A stretch of 64,000 bases of DNA, taken from contig NC_045150.1 of the NCBI RefSeq assembly GCF_008831285.2, positions 5,218,001 through 5,282,000 of the forward strand, written 5' to 3'. Both the position numbers and the translations under genes were made by a program. The notes under the pieces were generated by a model. It saw only the letters and a list, made by a program, of their open reading frames with translations. It did no database searches and had not been told where the DNA came from. This DNA comes from Nymphaea colorata. Its lineage: Eukaryota > Streptophyta > Magnoliopsida > Nymphaeales > Nymphaeaceae. Position 1 is the stretch's first letter. Each line of letters opens with the position of its first letter. Shown piece after piece: positions 24,601 through 34,490 of the stretch.

Positions 24601-24955
24601 TACACTCACCCTCGTTCCCTCGGCCAGGCGGGTCGAGCCCCTCACGTATCACCGTCGACCACGGCCAAGCGGGCCGCTACCATCCGTCGGCAGATCATCT
24701 CCATCCTCGGTCAGGTGGACCGAGCCATCCCCTCTTCTCCGCCAGAGTGTGCCGACAGTCCTCGGCATTAGGTCAACGGCCTTGTCTTGGTTTTCTTGTT
24801 TAATGATAGTGTCAAGCCGGGGTCCTGTCCAACGTAGTCGTCTTGTAATAGGAGTTTGTTTAGCTAGATGTCGGTTTTAGGCTACTCCGAAATGTCTTGG
24901 GTAGAGGATTCGGCCTAAGATAGTGATTCTACTAGCTTCAGGTTTAGGGTCATCA
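21652..24955 (+). repeat. Candidate 3' LTR of the LARD-like element
   Basis: The right end, near 24955, is secured by homology with the 5' LTR remnant. The left end is inferred from the polypurine tract. The region has no credible coding frame. It holds a hairpin with an 8-bp stem (22494-22512, CGGTTCGG/CCGAACCG) and an array of GC-rich hairpins (24235-24724). Bases 22380-22620 look like transcription-end sequence, which leaves open a composite of two nested elements. Confidence 0.5.
24235..24724 (+). repeat. Array of GC-rich 19-nt hairpin repeats in the LTR
   Basis: At least nine copies of the pattern CTCGGCC-aggcg-GGCCGAG are spaced 20-110 bases apart: about 24235, 24258, 24367, 24472, 24518, 24563, 24619, 24660 and 24706. 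The copies at 24258 and 24706 have perfect 7-bp stems. The last has paired changes (CTCGGTC/GACCGAG), which keep the stem. Four copies (18385, 18430, 18486, 18532) remain in the 5' LTR; the one at 18532 keeps its stem through a G-T pair. Confidence 0.8.
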
Positions 24956-24956
24956 A

Positions 24957-25238
24957 TAGAATCCCTCTAACACTCAAATTCAGCAAGTTGGCTAGCATAC
25001 TAGTTTTAGTTCCTATTAATGGCAATAACAAGGGATTTTTAAGAGTTTATATATAACCCGGCCTTCTCCGCCAACTTATCAAAGAAGGAATTGATACCTT
25101 TAATCTTTTTATAACACTACTATATAGCAGTACATCATCTGCAAAAATAAGGGCCACAATGCTGAAATCAAGAGTCGACGTCTTTGGGTAGTAGATCTTG
25201 CCTTCCATGCTCCTGCTCCTCTGGTTGAGTCCTCTCAA
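24957..25238 (-). pseudogene. LINE reverse transcriptase fragment (block B copy)
   Basis: The minus strand reads TSTLDFSIVALIFADDVLLY, the catalytic FADD box of plant non-LTR reverse transcriptases, followed in shifting frames by AGLYIN and KSLVIAINRN, the usual downstream segment. It is under 300 bp, frameshifted, and lacks endonuclease and a poly(A) tail. Confidence 0.75.
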
Positions 25239-25824
25239 GAAACCTCCATCACCATAATGAATGAGTATGGAGACAAGTGCATCTCCTCATAACTAATGCA
25301 TAAAAGTACCCTAATGAAAATGCATTAAAACAAATGGAAATTAGTCTGCATCCATTTGAGGACCTCAACCAGAGGTTGGAGCACCCACTCAGGCCAGCTC
25401 GGCTCAAAAATCAACATGTTGGGAAGAACCATCCGTGAATGACTCAATTCATGTGCAAAGCCTCATAAGTCAAGACAATAACATATTGCACATTTTATAC
25501 AATTACTTTTAAGCATAAATTATTTGCATTCCTTTATATAGAAAATAAAGGATTGATCTAAGGATTTGTTGTTTCATGACAAGGGGAAAGCATGTCGATT
25601 GACATGATGTCGAGGGTGAGAGGTTGAAATTAAGGAATAGAGACATGTTGTAGTTAGAGATTATGTTGTCCTTCATCTTCCCTACATGTACGATAAGATG
25701 CGAGATGGACTCAGTTATGCTAAACTACTAATAATAAGGCCAAAGCCTCCCAGCCTAGTATTTAGTTGTCTACTTAATTCTTCCAAGATCTCACATATGT
25801 AGTAGTGACTCTAGAACCCTCAAA

Positions 25825-25862
25825 TCAGAGCTGCCCGATCACTTTAGATGGGCAGCTCTGAG
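25825..25862. repeat. Perfect 12-bp inverted repeat
   Basis: TCAGAGCTGCCC and its exact reverse complement GGGCAGCTCTGA are separated by about 13 bases. It lies at the left side of the B-only segment and could be a hairpin or the remains of an inverted-repeat element. Confidence 0.8.
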
Positions 25863-26129
25863 TTTTAACTTTTTTTATTTTTCATACGTCCTCTCACCAG
25901 CAGCCCCCACAGACCCACTGGCGATAGTATGAGGGGAGTCATTGGCACCCCCCTGCCACCTAACCCATGGAAAGGCAAGGAGAGACACAGTGGCTCACTC
26001 CATTTCATCGCTGCTAGGTCCACGGACAACAACGTCATGGGGAGAGATACTGGGACTCCCCCTACCCTCTTACCTGTCGTTGGGTTGGCCATGGCAAGCC
26101 CACAGGCCATTAAGCATGGCATCGACCTG

Positions 26130-26360
26130 GGTACCTGTTATTGGGTTGGCTAGGCTCGGTTCGGCCCAATAAGATTTGTTAAATATTATTTTTATTATTT
26201 TACATATCATTATAATACTTTATTATGATTAATTATATTTATATATTATTTTATGTTAAAATATATACCTTTTTTAATTTTAATATGGTCGGGCTCAAGT
26301 ACAGGTTTTAGGTGTCAAGCAAGTCCCAAGCTTGGGAGTATTGGACTGACATTATGCCCA
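26130..26360. repeat. GC-rich ended, AT-rich cored repeat (family member 1)
   Basis: It has Gly/Pro-codon-like GC ends (gggttggctaggctcggttcggccc; gtcgggctcaagtacagg) around an AT-rich core. It resembles 27190-27390 and 43319-43640. Borders are approximate. Confidence 0.4.
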
Positions 26361-27189
26361 GGCCTATAGGCCATGAGAAGGTGGTCCAATAGAGCTTCCA
26401 TTCCTGCTCTATTTACCTGTCTATTTGTCTTTGTCCAATAGAACAGAGCAAATCTATAGAAAGGACCAGTTCTGCTGCTGATAGTTGATCTTTGTGGTGG
26501 GTTCAGTTTTGGGCGGAAGCTTTTAATTTTGGTGGGCTTAAAAAAAGAAAAAAAAAAATATGAAGAAATATATTAAATTTTTTAAAATTAAAAAAAATGA
26601 GGGAAAAATAAAATAAATAAGAAACTAATAACACAATTCAAAAACATAAAAAAATAAGTAGAATTGTGAAAAAATAAAAATTATAAAATGAAAAGAAACA
26701 GTTTGGCATTAAAAAAAAGTGAAAATTTGAATAACAGGAAAAAAAACATGAAAAAATATGTTTTTTTTTGTTTTGATGGTTTTTTTTAAATCGTTTATAT
26801 TTATCGCATTTTTTCATAATAAAAAAATACATTCTAATATGGTTCTTATATAGGTTTTGCTTTGGCTTGGACGCATCACCCCAAGGCTATGAAAGCAATC
26901 AGGGATGATGCCTTCACTGCGGCGGTGGGATTAGTCTTTCTATTGGATTCTTTCCTTGTTTTCGGTGAACGCAGCTATTTTAGTGGAATTTTAATATACT
27001 TTCTTGCTACACAGGACTAACTATTTTCAATTGGATCCGATGAAGTAAGAACAAGTAGACGCACTTCCTGCACACGACAGTTAGCTCTCTGTTTTTTATC
27101 AGCTTTTCTAAAACATATGATTGGAAATGAAGATCTAAACGGAGTTGCCAATAAGACTGGATGGGAGTCAAGAAGTTTGTCTACACAAA

Positions 27190-27390
27190 CTGTTTAACGC
27201 TCGGGTCGACCCAAGAATTAAAACCCGAGCTCGACTGGACCCAACTCAATTAAATAAAAAAATATATTTTAAAATATAAAATATATAAATTAATAAAATA
27301 AATATTAAAAAATTATTAGGTCCACTCCGGCTGGTGGGGTGCCATTTTTTTGAGGCTGAGTCCCGGTCCCATGCTCAATCTTATGTAAGA
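27190..27390. repeat. GC-rich ended, AT-rich cored repeat (family member 2)
   Basis: It runs from aacgctcgggtcgaccc through an AT core to cccggtcccatgctcaat. The end is similar to that of the element at 43319-43640. It lies in the B-only insertion. Confidence 0.5.
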
Positions 27391-27659
27391 ATCCATTTTT
27401 TAAGGCTTTAAATAAGTCCCTAATTTTTTCAATAAATTCTTCTATATTTCGCCCCCTAACATTTTGGAAAAATAATTTACCATTATATTTTTACGTTCTC
27501 GTTCTGCCTTTACTTCCGTTCCCAAACGGATTGGGGCAACAAGAGACATCCTGTCTAGGACGAAAAACAGATCGCCCATTCTTGCTCTCAAATGTTGTCA
27601 CACGCTTTTTAAGGTGCAACATTAAGTATTGAAAAGGAAAACTTGTTAAAATTATAACT

Positions 27660-28500
27660 TAGAGATGTAGTTTTGAGATCTCCCATCACCTCATCAACCA
27701 TTCTGTCAACCATTGCAGTTATCAATTAACGCAGATTTCTTGGTAATCAAGCATCATTAACCCCGTAAAATCAAATGATATATCGTTTCTTATCTTCTAG
27801 CCTACGTGAAAAGCATTAAAGAAAAGTACCAATATTACAAAAAAACAAAACAAAAAAAGATTGGTACAAACAACCACAGAGTTTTCATTTTCCTGTTGAA
27901 GTGAAGTCTTCATTTCTGCAAAGAAAAAAATTAAACCAATCACAGGCGTGGAGGCAGCCATGGGCTTCTGTGGGCAATTGCCCACACAGACCCATGAAAA
28001 ATAATTAGTTCTACACGAATACCTCATGGCTTTTTTCCATTTAAAAATACTTTTATATAAAAACTAAACTACTTGGAAAATCAGGGAGGGCATGGCCACT
28101 CATAGCTTGGAAACTTTTGGCCTCAAAGAGTTAGAACATCAAAGAAAATGAAAAACTTTACAAGTAGAAAACAAATTAAGCTGGGAAGTCTGAGATGCCC
28201 TTGCAAACCTAAGTGTTGTTTGTTTACCTCGGAGGTGATATGAGATGTTCAAGGACGTCAGATCCAAGGGTTTGAGCTCAGACCCGAAGATCTGAAATCC
28301 ACATTTTTCTATAGATTGAATCTGGTGTTCGTCTATTTTCTGGTCTCTACACAAAAGAGGATTTTGGTAATTAATGAATTTATTTTTTAGACTAATTTTT
28401 AAATCCACCAGTTTCTTGGCAATCAATCAAACAATGTAAGAGTTGGTACAAAAGCGGCCACCTTGTTCCTAATTTTTAGGAACTTGACAAGTGATATTGT
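27660..28500. repeat. Recurrent repeat R, copy 3
   Basis: The block B counterpart of copy 1 (10970-11830), with the same central interruption, so the interruption predates the segmental duplication. Confidence 0.75.
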
Positions 28501-29668
28501 ATGTGGAATCCAAGATTGCCTGACAACATTAATTACTACACAAAATTGGAAATTGGTTTTATGAACAGTCATGTTCAGTCCAAGAGCGGTTTCTTTTTAT
28601 GAAAAGGTAAGTTTACTCCCGAGTGTGAGAATATGCCCTAACTATATTAAACTGCATTACAATAAGAATTTGTATAAAAAATTGGTATGTTAAAATATAC
28701 CAACATCAATTTATGCAACTGATCGGAAGCCAATCCGGCCACCGGCCGGCAAACCGATCTTGGCCCAAAGGAGTTAGCTTATTTGCCGAAAGAGAACACA
28801 CGGAGAAGTAAACTTGCAGCAGTCAATTCAGAAGATCCTAATCAACTCAGTACGAGAATTTTCAACAACTTTGAAGAGAAAATTCCATGCAATTAAGACA
28901 ACTACACGTCGGATTCACGACTCGTTGTATTAATCTTAAACAAAAATATAGTTGTGCTGAAACAACTTAGTTAAGGCACGTTTCTTGCTCATCACAAGCA
29001 GCATAGGAAGAAAAACGAAGTTCTAACAGTCGGTGGGTCTCATCAGCTAGACAGATTCCATCGGCGACAATTATAGTTGGCTACAAATTTTCATCCCTTT
29101 TGTGAATTAGACAGAGAAAGATCCTGAAAAAATGATGAAAACTAAAGCCCTAGAGATCAGGAAATCAATATGCTTTACTCGATAACATTGCACGAGCACA
29201 ATTTTGAGCAAATGAAGGAATACATGAAAGGACAAGAAAAGATATGCACAAAGTAGAAGAAAGAAACAGATGTTCTCAAAATATTGCTTTGTTAGCAATT
29301 GATAGATTTCAGAGAATCTGTATAACGTGGGAAGCCAGTTAAAAGCAAAGCCAATTTTAGAAAAGAAATGAAAAATTAGGACTAACTTTTTAAAAATTAA
29401 AAATCGGGGCCTTTGTGTATAAACGTATTATGACTGTGCATATGATGACTTGGAAACCAGAATAAATAGAAATTGGTTCACATTAGGTTGGATTTTGATC
29501 AAAGTCATGCCGCCAGTCAAGTTTTCTAAAATTCCAGCTACAACTCTTGATTTTCAACTTGATTTTCTGGTCCAATTCAATTGCTCGCAGCAGAGATGGA
29601 GAGATCAAGAAAGACACAGGCAATGAGAGAGAGAGGGAGAGAGAGAGAGAGAGGGAGGCCAAAGAACT

Positions 29669-29734
29669 CGATCGGTCGATAGTAAGAAATAAAGTACTTA
29701 CCGATCGGTCGATAGTAAGAAATAAAGAACTTAC
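29669..29734. repeat. 33-bp tandem duplication
   Basis: Two adjacent units starting cgatcggtcgatagtaagaa differ by one base. Block A has a single unit at the matching place (13397-13430), so this arose in B after the segmental duplication. Confidence 0.85.
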
Positions 29735-30658
29735 CGTGCATTAAGAACACGAGTACAGAGCTTCTTTTGCTCCCTCCCCTTTTGTTTTTTCCTTGCTCCT
29801 TCAATCACCACTCTGCGCTGCTTCTCTGGACTTCACTACTTCAGGCTTTAAATAGATTTTGGAAGGAAGGAGGGTTTGGGTTGTTAGAAGGAGACCGATC
29901 GAGGCCGCATGATAGAGAGGAAGACGAAGCGCGAGAGGACGGCGACGGGAGATTTCGTGTAGGGAGTTTTTCACGGTGCAGGGGTTATCTTGGTGAAAGT
30001 AGAGAGAGGAAGAAGTGAGGAAAGGAACATACATTGGTTGGGTGTGGTTCTAACAAATGCATGTTTTCCTTTGATGTGATGAAAAAAGAAGCCGTCGCCG
30101 ACACATGACGTTCCCTGTGTTGGGAACAGAGCGTTGGCAAAAGTTATCTTTGGTGTTACCAGTTTGTGTGGCTCCTTCTATAACATGATCTACATTACAT
30201 GCACTGAACCAGACAGAGTTGTTGTTGATCTCAACATGTAAATTCTAAATATATAGGTTAATTATTGCGGACATTGAGTCGATCAACTTCATTAATGAAT
30301 CATTAATCAAGTACCAACATCGTTTATGCAAACATGAAGCATCTTATAGGAAGCAAATCCGGCCATGGGCCACCCAAAACCAATCTTGGCTCCGTCAATA
30401 AGATGATATACATTACATTACACTGAACCAGACAGAGTTAATCCCGATGAAAACTTCCAAAGGAACATTAACAAGACCAAGAAATGGAAGGAAGGCAGAT
30501 CAGTTACATGCTGCAAGGAAAATATATATTTACAATTTAATTGAATGGAATCCCTAGGTTGTAATCAAATCTTCAAAAACCAGTATAAAGAGAATAGCTA
30601 CAAAAAGAAGCACCGTAACTGAAATAAGCGACCATGATGCCAAGACTGACTGAAGAAA

Positions 30659-31759
30659 CTAGGAAGAACCCGTGACTACCCATGACCTCGTGGAAGCATG
30701 ACTGCAATCCATCAAGTAATCAAACGCCTGCATGGGGCCGGAGTGATCCAGGAGGCCCATAAAGAGATCCATGTCCTCCTGCATCAGAGGGAGTGGGGGT
30801 AGGGAATAAGGCGGTGCTTGAGAGACAAGCTGCTGTTGATGCTTCATCATCTTCTGATCATCGATATCAGTGGTGAACGTTTCTTCAGCCATGAAGAAGG
30901 CGTTGCTCTCCTGCATCCCCCACCCGAACGCCGCCGGTGTGTGCATGCATGGCGTCGGTTGGGTGCAGTAGTAAGCCGGAGTGGCGCCAGTGATGAGAGC
31001 GGCCTCATAGTCGCTGAGCCAGCAGCCGGATGAGCCACCACCACCACCACAAGGCGCGTTGTAATGGCCGATGTTATTGTCGTAACCCAAATGCACTAGC
31101 ACTTCTTCTGATTCCGGCAGAGTAATGGTGGCTGCCGGCAGCGCAGGCAGCGGAAGAAGAGCGGACTGCAACGGGGTCTCGCACCATGCGACGTCTAACC
31201 TCTCGGCGCCTCCAAGGCATTGAAAGTGTGGGCTCGTGCTTCCCGGCACCTTCGATGACTCGCCCATGTCTTGGTTGAAGCTATTCTCCTCGAGACTCTT
31301 AATGGTGCCGCTCAGTGCGCTCACCTGCTTGATCTTGGAGTCCAGCCGTTGCTGCAAATCGAGAACTTTGTTCAGGTTCATATTTTCCAGGCTCGATCGG
31401 TTCCACAGCAACAGAGACGCCAGCTTCGCGTTCTCCTTCCGCCTGTCCTCCAGTTCGTCTTGTAGCTTCTTGTTCTTCGATCGCAGAAGGCTCGAGATGT
31501 CCTGCTGCCGCTTGTCGCGCTCCTCCTTAGGCGCCCGCTGGAACCGCTCGATCACCCTCCGGACCTCGGCGGGATCCTCCGGCCACGTCTGGGGGCAGGA
31601 GTCCGGCGCTGAGCTGTAGACGATCATGCACGCCTCCACGTCGCATAGCGTCGAGAACTCAAACATCTTCTTCGTCAGGCCCCGATGGCGCTTGGTGAAG
31701 GTGGCGTTGCGGGATCGTTCGCCGGTGATGAGTTTGATGGGAAGCTTGGCACGCCCCAT
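30659..31759 (-). CDS. Type I MADS-box transcription factor (copy B)
   Basis: A single-exon gene of 366 aa, the paralogue of the gene at 14356-15402 and nearly identical over the middle and C-terminal parts. In the first 32 residues five positions differ (I8 for N, A19 for T, F21 for L, H25 for R, M32 for I); residues 33-147 show none. Three extra codons sit near residue 150 (VSALSGTIKS against VSGSIKG). The stop of copy A (TGA after FDYLMD) is TGC here, so translation runs on for 18 more residues (CSHASTRSWVVTGSS and neighbours) to a new stop. The start was chosen at 31759, where the MADS domain begins. The 5' GA tract is shorter than in copy A. Both genes look intact; which is expressed cannot be seen. 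Confidence 0.88.
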   Translation of the reverse strand: MGRAKLPIKLITGERSRNATFTKRHRGLTKKMFEFSTLCDVEACMIVYSSAPDSCPQTWPEDPAEVRRVIERFQRAPKEERDKRQQDISSLLRSKNKKLQDELEDRRKENAKLASLLLWNRSSLENMNLNKVLDLQQRLDSKIKQVSALSGTIKSLEENSFNQDMGESSKVPGSTSPHFQCLGGAERLDVAWCETPLQSALLPLPALPAATITLPESEEVLVHLGYDNNIGHYNAPCGGGGGSSGCWLSDYEAALITGATPAYYCTQPTPCMHTPAAFGWGMQESNAFFMAEETFTTDIDDQKMMKHQQQLVSQAPPYSLPPLPLMQEDMDLFMGLLDHSGPMQAFDYLMDCSHASTRSWVVTGSS

Positions 31760-32824
31760 CGGAGTTGATCGGAAAACAGGATACGGGGGACGGAAATATG
31801 GAGGAAAGCAACGTACGGTATGGCCTGGTTGAGTCTCAGAGAGAGAGAGAGAGCAAGAGAAAGAGCGGGAACAGAGGGAGGGTGCCTCTTTTGATTGCAA
31901 CGTCTATTTAAAATCAAATCCGCCTTCCCATATCGGAAACCCTGCACAGGTGAAGCTGGATTTGTTTCACACTTGAATGTAGATCTTGCAATCTTTTATA
32001 ATGTCTGTTCAGCACAAAGTGAAAGACGGGATTGAACTAATCAAAACCATCGCCATGTTCACAATTTTAATTGATACTGAAATATAAAATTTCAAAATTT
32101 CATATATGTTAAACTAAAGTTTTTGAAATTTACACGCAAGTTTTTGAAGTTTTGGCTCTCATACGGATAAAGGTGCAAGTGTGGAGAGATGACTTGCAGT
32201 TTCATTGATCAACGTTATCAACGCAACGCTAAATTGAGAAAAAGAGACGATCAAATGAAAATTAGATGCATTAAAACAAATTTGAGTCACCGATTTTACA
32301 AAATTCAACATGAACAGTTGTGGGGGCTAGAGAAACCAACCTATTTTAATGCAGTGGGGGATACAGAAATATTCATTCGTAGACATGAATATTTCATACA
32401 ATCTTTTTCATTTATAAAGTGGTGCTTATTAAAAATTCAATGTTTTATAATTAATACTCTTTAACCACAGTTGAAATGTGGTCATGCGTATGTGTGGGGA
32501 TGCAATCATGCAGGGAAATGCAAAAGAGAGTCAAATAAAGACAATTAACTAAGTTTTAAAATATAGTCCCATCCTTGTTCTTGTTCAATTGAAGGCAACA
32601 TTAATTTTTGGCGAAATAAGTGGAATTCATTTATTTTGTTTATTGTTTGGAACGCGTACCTATTTCAGGAGTTTACCATTTGGGTGAATTAAGTTAAGGA
32701 TTTTGACATCTACCCAAACAGACCAACTAATTTAATTTAGATCATTAGAGATTAGTAGTTGACCAACTAATTTGGATCTCAAAAATATGCCCAAGATTTG
32801 ATCTAAAGCCCTCTTAGGCTAATC

Positions 32825-33225
32825 AATTTTAGAGATGCAGTTTTGAGATATTCCATCACCTCATCAAACACGTCTCAAATCATAATGCATCATTGTATCA
32901 ATTATTGTAGTTATCAAGTAACGCCGATTTCTTGGTAATCAAACATACCTAACTGTCGTTTGTTTACCTCGGAGGTGACATGAGATTTATCGAGGATGTT
33001 AGATCCAAGGATTTGAGGTCAGACAAGAAGATCTGAAATCCGCATTTTTTATAGATTGAATCTTGTTTGTCTATTGGTGGGATCTACAGAAAGAGGATTT
33101 TTTTTTTTTGATTAATTATTAAATCCGTCACTTTCTTGGCAATCAATCGAACAATGTAGGAGCTGGAATAATCTTGGCCACTTGTTCCTAATTTTTAGGA
33201 ACATGACAAGTGACGTATGTGGAAT
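32825..33225. repeat. Recurrent repeat R, copy 4
   Basis: The block B counterpart of copy 2, without the central interruption. It lies between the MADS gene and the end of the duplication. Confidence 0.75.
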
Positions 33226-33706
33226 CCAAGATTGCCTACCGACAGTAATTAACCACCCAAAATTGGAATTTAGTTTTGCTTCTGGTCAGAACAGATTACG
33301 GAACAGTAATGTTCTATCCAAGAGCGGTTTCTTTTTATGAAAAGATGTAGAACACAACACCATAGACGGCCTCCACCGACATTTAAAATTTGCCGGGAGA
33401 AGTCAGTGCTGGCATTTTTCCGGTGATGGCTTTGCCTGTGTTCGGAAAACCATAGCCGGCAGTTTCGTAGAATTGTCAGGGTTTAAGGTTTAGTCCCAAG
33501 TTCAGTCATGAATTGTATGACCTGTACTTGTGCATGGCATGTGCAATGCTGTCATGATGATGGAAGAAGCCTAGCTCCTTCTTCTACCGCAGGTGCGACA
33601 GCCACCGAAGGTTACACTGTGATCCTCAACTCAAGTTCGTCTTCTTAATTGAAGCCATGAAAAAAAAAAAAAAGATTGTCAACATCTGAGTTATGGCCAC
33701 CCCCAA

Positions 33707-33830
33707 CAAGGTGGTGTTGCGGGATCGCTCTGCGGTGATGAGGTTGATCGGTAGCTTGGCATTGCCCATCAAACGAGTCGATCGGAAGAGAGGAGAGGGC
33801 CGCACGAAAATGGAGGAAAGCAACATCGTA
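33707..33830 (-). pseudogene. 5' fragment of a third MADS-box copy
   Basis: On the minus strand the ATG at 33769 opens MGNAKLPINLITAERSRNTT, the first 21 residues of the MADS domain of the two full genes, and the match extends about 60 bases upstream of the ATG. After NTTL the match stops at 33707, followed by unrelated sequence and an A-rich run (33660-33673 on the plus strand). It shares I8 with copy B and T19/L21 with copy A and has its own changes, so it is a separate, older relative. Confidence 0.82.
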
Positions 33831-34490
33831 GAAGAAAGACTACTCCTGAAGCGAGAATAGATGCCTCGCTCTTTTGAATTTTCTTGCTGAACTTACGTGA
33901 TGGAGTTGCTTTAGTTATATATACAAGAGCATGAACGGAGGACGGTGGAAACCAGAAAGTGTTCCGGCGGTTTTGAATAATTATGGAAAGCGGTGAGATT
34001 TTTTTTCGTCCACTTGCCTTAACGAAAGAGATCTTCTGACAAGATTTCCTGCTGTCACCCTCAACTCTTGCGTCGACGTGGAATGTTTGAAAGTTTGAAA
34101 CTATCTGTTTGATTTCTACTGTCATATAATCTAACAAGAGATATAATTAGTGAGAAATAATACATAAGATCACAAGTTTTTTAGATCGAATTAAAGAGGG
34201 CATTGTTTACCCCTTCTTTTTGATTCCTGTTAGTCCATGTACTCTACATGCGCAGATGTTGGCAACTCGACGTCGTTTCATGCATCATTGCTTGAACATC
34301 GCATGCATGTCTGAACATGTTTTCTTTTCCTTTTTCTTTTTGTTTGTTGGAGGTTTTAATTCACTGTGATCAAAGATATTGCAGTTCCATGTCTCTCTTT
34401 TCTCTCGACAGAAATAGCGACTCTTCCCCAATGCCCAATGTCAAGAGTTACAGTCTACTTGAGAAAATTTTTCCTGAGAAAAAATCTTGA

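Larger units (their letters stand above)
18356..24955 (+). mobile_element. Non-autonomous LTR retrotransposon (LARD-like), 5' truncated
   Basis: The last 420 bp of an LTR at 18356-18781 are repeated at about 24490-24955. The first copy is followed by an initiator-Met tRNA primer site (18787-18799) and a polypurine tract precedes 21652, so the element runs on the plus strand. Inside is one gag-like frame with no protease, RT, RNase H or integrase motif that I can find, as in large retrotransposon derivatives mobilised in trans. The two LTR copies differ at many positions, so the element is old. Its left LTR has lost its start, and its right end coincides with the start of duplication block B. 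Confidence 0.75.
24957..33475. repeat. Segmental duplication block B (direct)
   Basis: The second copy of block A, in the same orientation. It starts directly at the right end of the LTR retrotransposon and ends near 33475, soon after gccgggagaagtcag. It contains the LINE remnant, the R repeats, the second MADS gene, and two insertions absent from A (about 25740-26430 and 26755-27395). Confidence 0.92.

Noticed and set aside
24235-24724. CRISPR-like appearance of regularly spaced short repeats
   Set aside because: The spacing is irregular, the units vary, and the setting is a plant LTR.
25865-26172. Overlapping frames in the B-only segment
   Set aside because: Pro/Gly-rich translations on both strands of a GC-rich repeat; no start context or family similarity.
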